A stretch of DNA of 64,000 nucleotides from Hydractinia symbiolongicarpus. Lineage: Eukaryota > Cnidaria > Hydrozoa > Anthoathecata > Hydractiniidae. Made by a program: the position numbers and the translations under genes. The notes below the pieces were generated by a model that saw nothing but the letters and a program-made list of their open reading frames with translations, had not been told where the DNA came from and searched no databases. Positions 1 through 9,528 of the stretch are shown in pieces (position 1 is the stretch's first letter; each line of letters begins with the position of its first letter). The DNA is taken from assembly GCF_029227915.1 (NCBI RefSeq), contig NC_079881.1, positions 28,745,501-28,809,500 on the forward strand, in the 5' to 3' direction.

Positions 1-407
1 TGTATACAAAGAAAGTACCCTGTGAGTAAACTCATTTCCAAAACGATTTTTTAAATTATCTTTTCACCACTAAAACGCATGAGACTTGTAGTTTTTAAAA
101 ATGTTTTCATTTTTGATGAGACACTGAATAGAAGAAGTTTAATCGCCGGCAAAGGAATACCCGCCATTTCCCGTAAATCCCGGACTCAGCCCGTATAGTC
201 AAAAGTATACAAAGAAAGTACCCCGGGAGTAAACTCATTTCCCGAACGATTTTTTAAATTATTTTTTCACCACTAAAACGCATGAGACTTGCAGTTTTCA
301 AAAATGTTTTCATTTTTGATAAGAGGCTGAATAAAAGAAGTTTAATCGCCGGCAAACTAAAACCCGCCATTTCCCGTAAAACCCGGACTCGGCCCGTATA
401 ATCAAAA
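1..407. repeat. Left-edge monomers, families D and E
   Basis: Two monomers open the window, with starts at 2 and 205. The first is D-like (CTGTGAG start, TTTTTAAAAATG, GACACTG). The second is E-like (CCCCGGGAG start, GATAAGAGG) but lacks the 4-nt deletion of typical E units. They belong to the pattern that continues to the right, so the array extends beyond the left edge of the window. Confidence 0.8.
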
Positions 408-610
408 GTATACAAAGAAAGTACCCAGGGAGTAAACTTATTTCCCGAACGATTTTTTAAATTATTTTTTCACCACTAAAACGGATGAGACTTGTAGTCT
501 TCAAACTTGTTTTCATTTTTGATGAGACGCTGAATAAAAGAAGTTTAAACGCCGGCAAACGAAAACCTGCGATTTCCCGTAAATCCCAGACTCGGCCTGT
601 AAAGTCAAGA
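408..610. repeat. Monomer family A (type unit)
   Basis: Family A is marked by GGATGAG, GTCTTCAAACTTG, TTAAACGCC, TCCCAGACTC and GCCTGTAAAG. Replacing the usual GTATAG with GTAAAG removes a stop codon, so A and H units can carry a 65-codon open frame; there is no sign that it is coding. The central inverted repeat is broken here by two substitutions (CT for AA in the left arm). The first and last CCC tracts are also lost. Confidence 0.85.
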
Positions 611-813
611 GTATAGAAAGAAAGTACCCAGGGTGTAAACTCATTTCCCGAACGATTTTTTAAATTATATTTTCACCACTAAAACGCATGAGACTTGTAG
701 TTGTCAAAAATGTTTTCATTTTTAATGAGACGCTGAATAAAAGAAGTTTAATCGCCGGCAAACGAAAACCCGCCATTTCCCGTAAAACCCGGACTCGGCC
801 CGTATAATCAAAA
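611..813. repeat. Monomer family B (type unit)
   Basis: Family B is marked by CAGGGTGTAAACTC, TTATATTTTCACC, TTTTTAATGAG and AAAACCCGGACTC, ending in GTATAATCAAAAG. It usually follows A or H and precedes C or A. This copy has GTATAG instead of GTATAC at its start. The central dyad has one C/A mismatch because GATGAG has become AATGAG. Confidence 0.85.
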
Positions 814-1016
814 GTATACAAAGAAAGTACCCAGGGAGTAAACTTATTTCCCGAACGATTTTTTAAATTATTTTTTCACCACTAAAACGCATAAGACTTG
901 TAGTTTTCAGAAATGTTTTCATTTTTGATGAGACGCTTAATAAAAGTGGTTTAATCGCCGGCAAACGAAAACCCGTGATTTCCCGTAAATACCGGGCTTG
1001 GCCCGTATAGTCGAAT
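814..1016. repeat. Monomer family C (type unit, box-bearing)
   Basis: Family C is marked by TTTTCAGAAATG or TTTTTAGAAATG, GCTTAATAAAAGTGG and CCCGTGATTTCCC, ending CGGGCTTGGCCCG then TATAGTCGAATG. It carries the CENP-B-box-like motif on the minus strand and the CGGGC/GCCCG hairpin. The central dyad has one G/T mismatch. Confidence 0.85.
1002..1015 (-). other. CENP-B-box-like motif (example in a C monomer)
   Basis: The minus strand reads TTCG-ACT-A-TA-CGGG. The essential mammalian CENP-B box is TTCG-NNNN-A-NN-CGGG. All nine key bases are present in order, but the first spacer has three bases, not four. The motif sits at about +188 to +201 of the monomer in families C, F, J and K. The others have GTCAAAAG or ATCAAAAG instead of GTCGAATG. 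Binding by any CENP-B-like (pogo-transposase-derived) protein is only inferred, and the short spacer argues against the mammalian protein. Confidence 0.4.
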
Positions 1017-1219
1017 GTATACAAAGAAAGTACCCTGTGAGTAAACTCATTTCCAAAACGATTTTTTAAATTATCTTTTCACCACTAAAACGCATGAGAC
1101 TTGTAGTTTTTAAAAATGTTTTCATTTTTGATGAGACACTGAATAAAAGAAGTTTAATCGCCGGCAAACGAAAACCCGCCATTTCCCGTAAATCCCGGAC
1201 TCAGCATGTATAGTCAAAA
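1017..1219. repeat. Monomer family D (type unit)
   Basis: Family D is marked by CCCTGTGAGTAAACTC, TTTCCAAAACG, TTATCTTTTCACC, TTTTTAAAAATG and GACACTG, with GGACTCAG near the end. Several of its markers (GACACTG for GACGCTG, CAG for CGG) are CpG transitions. The dyad has one T/G mismatch. Confidence 0.85.
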
Positions 1220-1422
1220 GTATACAAAGAAAGTACCCCGGGAGTAACCTCATTTCCCGAACGATTTTTTAAAATATCTTTTCACCACTAAAACGCATGA
1301 GACTTGCAGTTTTTAAAAATGTTTTCATTTTTGATGAGACACTGAATAAAAGAAGTTTAATCGCTGGCAAACGAAAACCCGCCATTTCCCGTAAATCCCG
1401 GACTCAGCATGTTTAGTCAAAA

Positions 1423-1621
1423 GTATACAAAGAATGTACCCCGGGAGTAACCTCATTTCCCGAACGATTTTTTAAAATATCTTTTCACCACTAAAACGCA
1501 TGAGACTTGCAGTTTTCAAAAATGTTTTCATTTTTGATAAGAGGCTGAATAAAAGAAGTTTAATCGCCGGCAAACGACCGCCATTTCCCGTAAACCCCGG
1601 AATCGGCCCGTATAATCAAAA
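1423..1621. repeat. Monomer family E (199-bp type unit)
   Basis: Family E is marked by CCCCGGGAG, CTTGCAG, GATAAGAGG and AAACGACCGCC. The last marker lacks four bases (AAAC) present in other families, which makes the unit 199 bp long. This deletion is a good tracer of E-derived segments in hybrids across the array. Confidence 0.85.
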
Positions 1622-1824
1622 GTATACAAAGAAAGTATCCAGGGAGTAAACTCATTTCCCGAGCGATTTTTTAAATTTTTTTTTCACCACCAAAAGGCAC
1701 GAGACTTGTAGTTTTCAAAAATGTTTTCATTTTTGATGAGATGCTTAATGAAAGAGGTTTAATCGCCGGCAAACGAAAACCTGCGATTTCCCGTAAATCC
1801 CGGGCTTGGCCCGTATAGTCGAAT
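1622..1824. repeat. Monomer family F (type unit, box-bearing)
   Basis: Family F is marked by GTATCCAGGG, GAGCGATTTT, a long T run after AAATTT, GCACGAG and CTTAATGAAAGAGG, ending CGGGCTTGGCCCG then TATAGTCGAATG. It has the perfect central inverted repeat, the GC hairpin and the CENP-B-box-like motif together. A sub-family has GTTGAATG instead of GTCGAATG, a CpG transition inside the box, for example near 31,600, 33,425, 35,250 and 36,265. Confidence 0.85.
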
Positions 1825-1917
1825 GTATACAAAGAAAGTACCCTGTGAGTAAACTCATTTCCAGAACGATTTTTTAAATTATTTTTTCACCACTAAAACG
1901 CATAAGACTTGTAGTTT

Positions 1918-1939
1918 TCAAAAATGTTTTCATTTTTGA
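1918..1939. other. Central dyad: 9-bp inverted repeat with TTTT loop (example)
   Basis: TCAAAAATG, a TTTT loop and CATTTTTGA form a perfect inverted repeat at +94 to +115 of the monomer. It can form a hairpin or cruciform. The same position is perfect in families E, F, G and L, has one mismatch in B, C, D, I, J and K, and is broken in A and H. It therefore recurs on the order of 300 times in the window in perfect or near-perfect form. Confidence 0.85.
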
Positions 1940-1982
1940 TGAGACGCTGAATAAAAGAAGTTTAATCGGCGGCAAACGAAAA

Positions 1983-2015
1983 CCCGCGATTTCCCGTAAA
2001 TCCCGGGCTTGGCCC
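1983..2015 (-). other. Four CCC tracts (possible i-motif / G-quadruplex, example)
   Basis: CCC tracts at 1983, 1993, 2002 and 2013 are separated by 7, 6 and 8 bases, so the minus strand has four GGG tracts. The loops are long, so a quadruplex would be weak. Families A and H lose the first and last tracts. The pattern recurs every monomer elsewhere. Confidence 0.45.
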
Positions 2016-2016
2016 G
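2004..2016. other. GC hairpin CGGGC-TTG-GCCCG (example)
   Basis: A perfect 5-bp inverted repeat with a 3-nt loop lies at +180 to +192 in families C, F, G and K and most J units. In A, B, D, E, H, I and L the left arm is altered (CGGACTC or CAGACTC) and pairing is lost. In box-bearing families the right arm supplies the CGGG half of the CENP-B-box-like motif. Confidence 0.75.
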
Positions 2017-2027
2017 TATAGTCAAAA

Positions 2028-2230
2028 GTATACAAAGAAAGTACACAGGGAGTAAACTCATTTCCCGAACGATTTTTTAAATTATTTTTTCACCACTAAA
2101 ACGCATGAGACTTGAAGTCTTCAAACTTGTTTTCATTTTTGATGAGACGCTGAATAAAAGAAGTTTAAACGCCGGCAAACGAAAACCTGCGATTTCCCGT
2201 AAATCCCAGACTCGCCCTGTAAAGTCAAAA
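2028..2230. repeat. Monomer family H (type unit)
   Basis: Family H resembles A in its body (GTCTTCAAACTTG, TTAAACGCC, GTAAAG) but has GTACACAGGGAG at the start, CTTGAAGTC and CTCGCCCTG. It therefore also has an accidental 65-codon open frame and a broken central dyad. H is usually followed by I or B. Confidence 0.85.
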
Positions 2231-2433
2231 GTATACAAAGAAAGTACCCAGGGTGTAAACTCATTTCCCGAACGATTTTTTAAATTATCTTTTCACCTCT
2301 AAAACGCATGAGACTTGTAGTTTTCAAAAATGTTTTCATTTTTAATGAGACGCTGAATAAAAGAAGATTAATCGCCGGCAAACGAAAACCCGCCATTTCC
2401 CGTAAAACCCGGACTCGGCCTGCATAATCAAAA
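2231..2433. repeat. Monomer family I (type unit)
   Basis: Family I is B-like, with CAGGGTGTAAACTC and TTTTTAATGAG, but has TTATCTTTTCACCTC in place of B's TTATATTTTCACCAC. This copy and its partner near 5,170 share GAAGATTAATC. It follows H in most places. Confidence 0.8.
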
Positions 2434-2636
2434 GTATACAAAGAAAGTACCCCGGGAGTAAACTCATTTCCCGAACGATTTTTTAAATTATTTTTTCACC
2501 ACTAAAACGCATGAGACTTGCAGTTTTCAAAAATGTTTTCATTTTTGATAAGAGGCTGAATAAAAGAAGTTTAATCGCCGGCAAACTAAAACCCGCCATT
2601 TCCCGTAAAACCCGGACTCGGCCCGTATAATCAAAA
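2434..2636. repeat. Single E-like monomer between repeats
   Basis: A 203-bp E-like unit (CCCCGGGAG, CTTGCAG, GATAAGAGG) without the 4-nt deletion, almost the same as the unit at 205-407; both have AAACTAAAACC. It follows I in copy 1 of the ten-monomer segment and has no counterpart after copy 2, where A follows I directly. Confidence 0.8.
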
Positions 2637-3245
2637 GTATACAAAGAAAGTACCCAGGGAGTAAACTTATTTCCCGAACGATTTTTTAAATTATTTTTTC
2701 ACCACTAAAACGGATGAGACTTGTAGTCTTCAAACTTGTTTTCATTTTTGATGAGACGCTGAATAAAAGAAGTTTAAACGCCGGCAAACGAAAACCTGCG
2801 ATTTCCCGTAAATCCCAGACTCGGCCTGTAAAGTCAAGAGTATACAAAGAAAGTACCCAGGGTGTAAACTCATTTCCCGAACGATTTTTTAAATTATATT
2901 TTCACCACTAAAACGCATGAGACTTGTAGTTGTCAAAAATGTTTTCATTTTTAATGAGACGATGAATAAAAGAAGTTTAATCGCCGGCAAACGAAAACCC
3001 GCCATTTCCCGTAAAACCCGGACTCGGCCCGTATAATCAAAAGTATACAAAGAAAGTACCCAGGGAGTAAACATATTTCCCGAACGATTTTTTAAATTAT
3101 TTTTTCACCACTAAAACGCATAAGACTTGTAGTTTTCAGAAATGTTTTCATTTTTGATGAGACGCTTAATAAAAGTGGTTTAATTGCCGGCAAACGAAAA
3201 CCCGTGATTTCCCGTAAATACCGGGCTTGGCCCGTATAGTCGAAT
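2637..3245. repeat. 609-bp triplet A-B-C, copy 1
   Basis: Three monomers are repeated immediately at 3,246-3,854. Both copies share GACGATGAATAAAAG, AAACATATTTCCC and AATTGCCGGC, which are absent from the A-B-C group at 408-1,016. The junction is a hybrid monomer: it starts like D or G (CCCTGTGAG) and switches to A (TTATTTCCCG) within about 12 bases. Confidence 0.9.
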
Positions 3246-5271
3246 GTATACAAAGAAAGTACCCTGTGAGTAAACTTATTTCCCGAACGATTTTTTAAAT
3301 TATTTTTTCACCACTAAAACGGATGAGACTTGTAGTCTTCAAACTTGTTTTCATTTTTGATGAGACGCTGAATAAAAGAAGTTTAAACGCCGGCAAACGA
3401 AAACCTGCGATTTCCCGTAAATCCCAGACTCGGCCTGTAAAGTCAAGAGTATACAAAGAAAGTACCCAGGGTGTAAACTCATTTCCCGAACGATTTTTTA
3501 AATTATATTTTCACCACTAAAACGCATGAGACTTGTAGTTGTCAAAAATGTTTTCATTTTTAATGAGACGATGAATAAAAGAAGTTTAATCGCCGGCAAA
3601 CGAAAACCCGCCATTTCCCGTAAAACCCGGACTCGGCCCGTATAATCAAAAGTATACAAAGAAAGTACCCAGGGAGTAAACATATTTCCCGAACGATTTT
3701 TTAAATTATTTTTTCACCACTAAAACGCATAAGACTTGTAGTTTTCAGAAATGTTTTCATTTTTGATGAGACGCTTAATAAAAGTGGTTTAATTGCCGGC
3801 AAACGAAAACCCGTGATTTCCCGTAAATACCGGGCTTGGCCCGTATAGTCGAATGTATACAAAGAAAGTACCCTGTGAGTAAACTCATTTCCAAAACGAT
3901 TTTTTAAATTATCTTTTCACCACTAAAACGCATGAGACTTGTAGTTTTTAAAAATGTTTTCATTTTTGATGAGACACTGAATAAAAGAAGTTTAATCGCC
4001 GGCAAACGAAAACCCGCCATTTCCCGTAAATCCCGGACTCAGCATGTATAGTCAAAAGTATACAAAGAAAGTACCCCGGGAGTAACCTCATTTCCCGAAC
4101 GATTTTTTAAAATATCTTTTCACCACTAAAACGCATGAGACTTGCAGTTTTTAAAAATGTTTTCATTTTTGATGAGACACTGAATAAAAGAAGTTTAATC
4201 GCCGGCAAACGAAAACCCGCCATTTCCCGTAAATCCCGGACTCAGCATGTTTAGTCAAAAGTATACAAAGAATGTACCCCGGGAGTAACCTCATTTCCCG
4301 AACGATTTTTTAAAATATCTTTTCACAACTAAAACGCATGAGACTTGCAGTTTTCAAAAATGTTTTCATTTTTGATAAGAGGCTGAATAAAAGAAGTTTA
4401 ATCGCCGGCAAACGACCGCCATTTCCCGTAAACCCCGGAATCGGCCCGTATAATCAAAAGTATACAAAGAAAGTATCCAGGGAGTAAACTCATTTCCCGA
4501 GCGATTTTTTAAATTTTTTTTTCACCACTAAAAGGCACGAGACTTGTAGTTTTCAAAAATGTTTTCATTTTTGATGAGACGCTTAATGAAAGAGGTTTAA
4601 TCGCCGGCAAACGAAAACCTGCGATTTCCCGTAAATCCCGGGCTTGGCCCGTATAGTCGAATGTATACAAAGAAAGTACCCTGTGAGTAAACTCATTTCC
4701 AGAACGATTTTTTAAATTATTTTTTCACCACTAAAACGCATAAGACTTGTAGTTTTCAAAAATGTTTTCATTTTTGATGAGACGCTGAATAAAAGAAGTT
4801 TAATCGGCGGCAAACGAAAACCCGCGATTTCCCGTAAATCCCGGGCTTGGCCCGTATAGTCAAAAGTATACAAAGAAAGTACACAGGGAGTAAACTCATT
4901 TCCCGAACGATTTTTTAAATTATTTTTTCACCACTAAAACGCATGAGACTTGAAGTCTTCAAACTTGTTTTCATTTTTGATGAGACGCTGAATAAAAGAA
5001 GTTTAAACGCCGGCAAACGAAAACCTGCGATTTCCCGTAAATCCCAGACTCGCCCTGTAAAGTCAAAAGTATACAAAGAAAGTACCCAGGGTGTAAACTC
5101 ATTTCCCGAACGATTTTTTAAATTATCTTTTCACCTCTAAAACGCATGAGACTTGTAGTTTTCAAAAATGTTTTCATTTTTAATGAGACGCTGAATAAAA
5201 GAAGATTAATCGCCGGCAAACGAAAACCCGCCATTTCCCGTAAAACCCGGACTCGGCCCGCATAATCAAAA
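3246..5271. repeat. Ten-monomer segment, copy 2 (its A-B-C is triplet copy 2)
   Basis: Matches 408-2,433 at an offset of 2,838 bp, and its first 609 bp duplicates 2,637-3,245. The order is hybrid A, B, C, D, E', E, F, G, H, I. Differences from copy 1 include CCACTAAAAGGC in place of CCACCAAAAGGC in the F unit. Confidence 0.85.
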
Positions 5272-7503
5272 GTATACAAAGAAAGTACCCAGGGAGTAAA
5301 CTTATTTCCCGAACGATTTTTTAAATTATTTTTTCACCACTAAAACGGATGAGACTTGTAGTCTTCAAACTTGTTTTCATTTTTGATGAGACGCTGAATA
5401 AAAGAAGTTTAAACGCCGGCAAACGAAAACCTGCGATTTCCCGTAAATCCCAGACTCGGCCTGTAAAGTCAAGAGTATATAAAGAAAGTACCCCGGGTGT
5501 AAACTCATTTCCCGAACGATTTTTTAAATTATATTTTCACCACTAAAACGCATGAGACTTGTAGTTTTCAAAAATGTTTATATTTTTAATGAGACGCTGA
5601 ATAAAAGAAGTTTAATCGCCGGCAAACGAAAACCCGCCATTTCCCGTAAAATCCGGACTCGGCCCGTATAATCAAAAGTATACAAAGAAAGTACCCAGGG
5701 AGTAAACTTATTTCCCGAACGATTTTTTAAATTATTTTTTCACCACTAAAACGCATGAAACTTGTAGTTTTCAGAAATGTTTTCATTTTTGATGAGACGC
5801 TTAATAAAAGTGGTTTAATCGCCGGCAAACGAAAACCCGTGATTTCCCGTAAATCCCGGGCTTGGCCCGTATAGTCGAATGTATACAAAGAAAGTACCCT
5901 GTGAGTAAACTCATTTCCAAAACGATTTTTTAAATTATAATTTCACCACTAAAACGCATGAGACTTGTAGTTTTTAAAAATGTTTTCATATTTGATGAGA
6001 CACTGAATAAAAGAAGTTTAATCGCCGGCAAAGGAAAACCCGCCATTTCCCGTAAATCCCGGACTCAGCCCGTATAGTCAAAAGTATACAAAGAAAGTAC
6101 CCCGGGAGTAAACTCATTTCCCGAACGATTTTTTAAATTATCTTTTCACCACTAAAACGCATGAGACTTGCAGTTTTCAAAAATGTTTTCATTTTTGATA
6201 AGAGGCTGAATAAAAGAAGTTTAATCGCCGGCAAACGAAAACCCGCCATTTCCCGTAAAACCCGGACTCGGCCCGTGTAGTCGAATGTATACAAAGAAAG
6301 TATCCAGGGAGTAAACTCATTTCCCGAGCGATTTTTTAAATTTTTTTTTCACCACTAAAACGCACGAGACTTGTAGTTTTCAAAAATGTTTTCATTTTTG
6401 ATGAGACGCTTAATGAAAGAGGTTTAATCGCCGGCAAACGAAAACCTGCGATTTCTCGTAAATCCCGGGCTTGGCCCGTATAGTCGAATGTATACAAAGA
6501 AAGTACCCTGTGAGTAAACTCATTTCCAGAACGATTTTTTAAATTATTTTTTCACCACTAAAACGCATAAGACTTGTAGTTTTCAAAAATGTTTTCATTT
6601 TTGATGAGACGCTGAATAAAAGAAGTTTAATCGCCGGCAAACGAAAACCCGCGATTTCCCGTAAATCCCGGGTTGGCCCGTATAGTCAAAAGTATACAAA
6701 GAAAGTACCCAGGGTGTAAACTCATTTCCCGAACGATTATTTAAATTATCTTTTCACCTCTAAAACGCATGAGACTTGTAGTTTTCAAAAATGTTTTCAT
6801 TTTTAATGAGACGCTGAATAAAAGAAGATTAATCGCCGGCAAACGAAAACCCGCCATTTCCCGTAAAACCCGGACTCGGCCCGTATAATCAAAAGTATAC
6901 AAAGAAAGTACCCAGGGAGTAAACTTTTTTCCCGAACGATTTTTTAAATTATTTTTTCACCACTAAAACGGATGAGACTTGTAGTCTTCAAACTTGTTTT
7001 CATTTTTGATGAGACGCTGAAAAAAAGAAGTTTAAACGCCGGCAAACGAAAACCTGCGATTTTCCGTAAATCCCAGACTCGCCCTGTAAAGTCAAAAGTA
7101 TACAAAGAAAGTACCCAGGGTGTAAACTCATTTCCCGAACGATTTTTTAAATTATCTTTTCACCTCTAAAACGCATGAGACTTGTAGTTTTCAAAAATGT
7201 TTTCATTTTTAATTAGACGCTGAATAAAAGAAGTTTAATTGCCGGCAAACGAAATCCCGCCATTTCCCGTAAAACCCGGACTCGGCCCGTATAATCAAAA
7301 GTATACAAAGAAAGTACCCAGGGAGTAAACTTATTTCCCGAACGATTTTTTAAATTATTTTTTCACCACTAAAACGGATGAGACTTGTAGTCTTCAAACT
7401 TGTTTTCATTTTTGATGAGACGCTGAATAAAAGAAGTTTAAACGCCGGCAAACGAAAACCTGCGATTTCCCGTAAATCCCAGACTCGGCCTGTAAAGTCA
7501 AGA
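5272..7503. repeat. Irregular monomer stretch
   Basis: Eleven monomers run approximately A, B, C, D, E, F, G, I, A, I, A. The families are those of the flanking blocks but the order is not repeated as a unit here. H is missing between G and I. An A-I pair is inserted, and the A unit at about 6,895 has AAAAAAAGAAG and TTTTCCG variants. Confidence 0.7.
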
Positions 7504-8919
7504 GTATACAAAGAAAGTACCCCGGGTGTAAACTCATTTCCCTAACGATTTTTTAAATTATATTTTCACCACTAAAACGCATGAGACTTGTAGTTTTCAA
7601 AAATGTTTTCATTTTTAATGAGACGCTGAATAAAAGAAGTTTAAACGCCGGCAAACGAAAACCCGCCATTTCCCGTAAAACCTGGACTCGGCCCGTATAA
7701 TCAAAAGTATACAAAGAAAGTACCCAGGGAGTAAACTTATTTCCCGAACGATTTTTTAAAATATTTTTTCACCACTAAAACGCATGAAACTTGTAGTTTT
7801 CAGAAATGTTTTCATTTTTGATGAGACGCTTAATAAAAGTGGTTTAATCGCCGGCAAACGAAAACCCGTGATTTCCCGTAAATCCCGGGCTTGCCCGTAT
7901 AGTCGAATGTATACAAAGAAAGTACCCTGTGAGTAAACTCATTTCCAAAACGATTTTTTAAATTATCTTTTCACCACTAAAACGCATGAGACTTGTAGTT
8001 TTTAAAAATGTTTTCATTTTTGATGAGACACTGAATAAAAGAAGTTTAATCGCCGGCAAACGAAAACCCGCCATTTCCCGTAAATCCCGGACTCAGCCCG
8101 TATAGTCAAAAGTATACAAAGAAAGTACCCCGGGAGTAAACTCATTTCCCGAACGATTTTTTAAATTATCTTTTCACCACTAAAACGCATGAGACTTGCA
8201 GTTTTCAAAAATGTTTTCATTTTTGATAAGAGGCTGAATAAAAGAAGTTTAATCGCCGGCAAACGACCGCTATTTCCCGTAAACCCCGGACTCGGCCGGT
8301 ATAATCAAAAGTATACAAAGAAATTACCCAGGGAGTAAACTCATTTCCCGAACGATTTTTTAAATTATTTTTTCACCACTAAAACGGATGAGACTTGTAG
8401 TCTTCAAACTTGTTTTCATTTTTGATGAGACGCTGAATAAAAGAAGTTTAAACGCCGGCAAACGAAAACCTGCTATTTCCCGTAAATCCCAGACTCGGCC
8501 TGTAAAGTCAAGAGTATACAAAGAAAGTACCCCGGGTGTAAACTCATTTCCCTAACGATTTTTTAAATTATATTTTCACTACTAAAACGCATGAGACTTG
8601 TAGTTTTCAAAAATGTTTTCATTTTTAATGAGACGCTGAATAAAAGAAGTTTAAACGCCGGCAAACGAAAACCCGCCATTTCCCGTAAAACCTGGACTCG
8701 GCCCGTATAATCAAAAGTATACAAAGAAAGTACCCAGGGAGTAAACTTATTTCCCGAACGATTTTTTAAAATATTTTTTCACCACTAAAACGCATGAAAC
8801 TTGTAGTTTTCAGAAATGTTTTCATTTTTGATGAGACGCTTAATAAAAGTGGTTTAATCGCCGGCAAACGAAAACCCGTGATTTCCCGTAAATCCCGGGC
8901 TTGTCCCGTATAGTCGAAT

Positions 8920-9122
8920 GTATACAAAGAAAGTACCCTGTGAGTAAACTCATTTCCAAAACGATTTTTTAAATTATCTTTTCACCACTAAAACGCATGA
9001 GACTTGTAGTTTTTAAAAATGTTTTCATTTTTGATGAGACACTGAATAAAAGAAGTTTAAACGCCGGCAAACGAAAACCTGCGATTTCCCGTAAATCCCA
9101 GACTCGGCCTGTAAAGTCAAGA
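8920..9122. repeat. Hybrid monomer D/A
   Basis: Starts as D (CCCTGTGAG, CCAAAACG, TTTTTAAAAATG, GACACTG) and becomes A after AAGAAGTTTAA (ACGCCGG, CCCAGACTC, GTAAAG). It is the product expected from an unequal exchange that removed the E unit between D and A. The same hybrid occurs at 11,347-11,549. Confidence 0.85.
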
Positions 9123-9528
9123 GTATACAAAGAAAGTACCCCGGGTGTAAACTCATTTCCCTAACGATTTTTTAAATTATATTTTCACCACTAAAACGCA
9201 TGAGACTTGTAGTTTCCAAAAATGTTTTCATTTTTAATGAGACGCTGAATAAAAGAAGTTTAAACGCCGGCAAACGAAAACCCGCCATTTCCCGTAAAAC
9301 CTGGACTCGGCCCGTATAATCAAAAGTATACAAAGAAAGTACCCAGGGAGTAAACTTATTTCCCGAACGATTTTTTAAAATATTTTTTCACCACTAAAAC
9401 GCATGAAACTTGTAGTTTTCAGAAATGTTTTTATTTTTGATGAGACGCTTAATAAAAGTGGTTTAATCGCCGGCAAACGAAAACCCGTGATTTCCCGTAA
9501 ATCCCGGGCTTGGCCCGTATAGTCGAAT

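Larger units (their letters stand above)
1825..2027. repeat. Monomer family G (type unit)
   Basis: Family G is marked by CTGTGAG, TTTCCAGAACG, CGCATAAGAC and CCCGCGATTTCCC (or CGAATTCCC), and ends CGGGCTTGGCCCG then TATAGTCAAAAG. It has the GC hairpin and the perfect dyad but not the box-like motif. It is close to the overall consensus and serves here as the reference unit for motif positions. Confidence 0.85.
408..2433. repeat. Ten-monomer segment A-B-C-D-E'-E-F-G-H-I, copy 1
   Basis: Ten monomers match 3,246-5,271 at an offset of 2,838 bp. Shared rare marks include AGCATG (1,203 and 4,041), AAAAGGCACGAG and ATCGGCGGC. E' is a hybrid with a CCCCGGGAGTAACC start and a D-like GATGAGACACTG body. 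A single extra E-like monomer and an A-B-C triplet separate the two copies. Confidence 0.85.

Noticed and set aside
141-160. CENP-B-like reading of TTCGTTTGCCGGCG (minus strand of CGCCGGCAAACGAA)
   Set aside because: Only the TTCG half agrees; the central A and the CGGG half are missing.
1002-1015. A true mammalian-type CENP-B box
   Set aside because: The first spacer is three bases instead of four, so it does not meet the canonical definition. It is kept only as a box-like motif.
2105-2302. 65-residue open frames on the plus strand (about twenty copies, for example at 2,105, 13,450, 36,551, 53,369) as genes
   Set aside because: Each starts and stops at the same place in an A- or H-type satellite monomer. 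They are copies of one repeat unit, without a ribosome-binding or promoter context or any recognisable domain, and the 203-bp period is out of frame.
3246-3300. Assembly misjoin at the hybrid monomer
   Set aside because: Cannot be excluded from sequence alone, but similar hybrids occur in several places and in paired HOR copies, so ordinary unequal exchange explains them.
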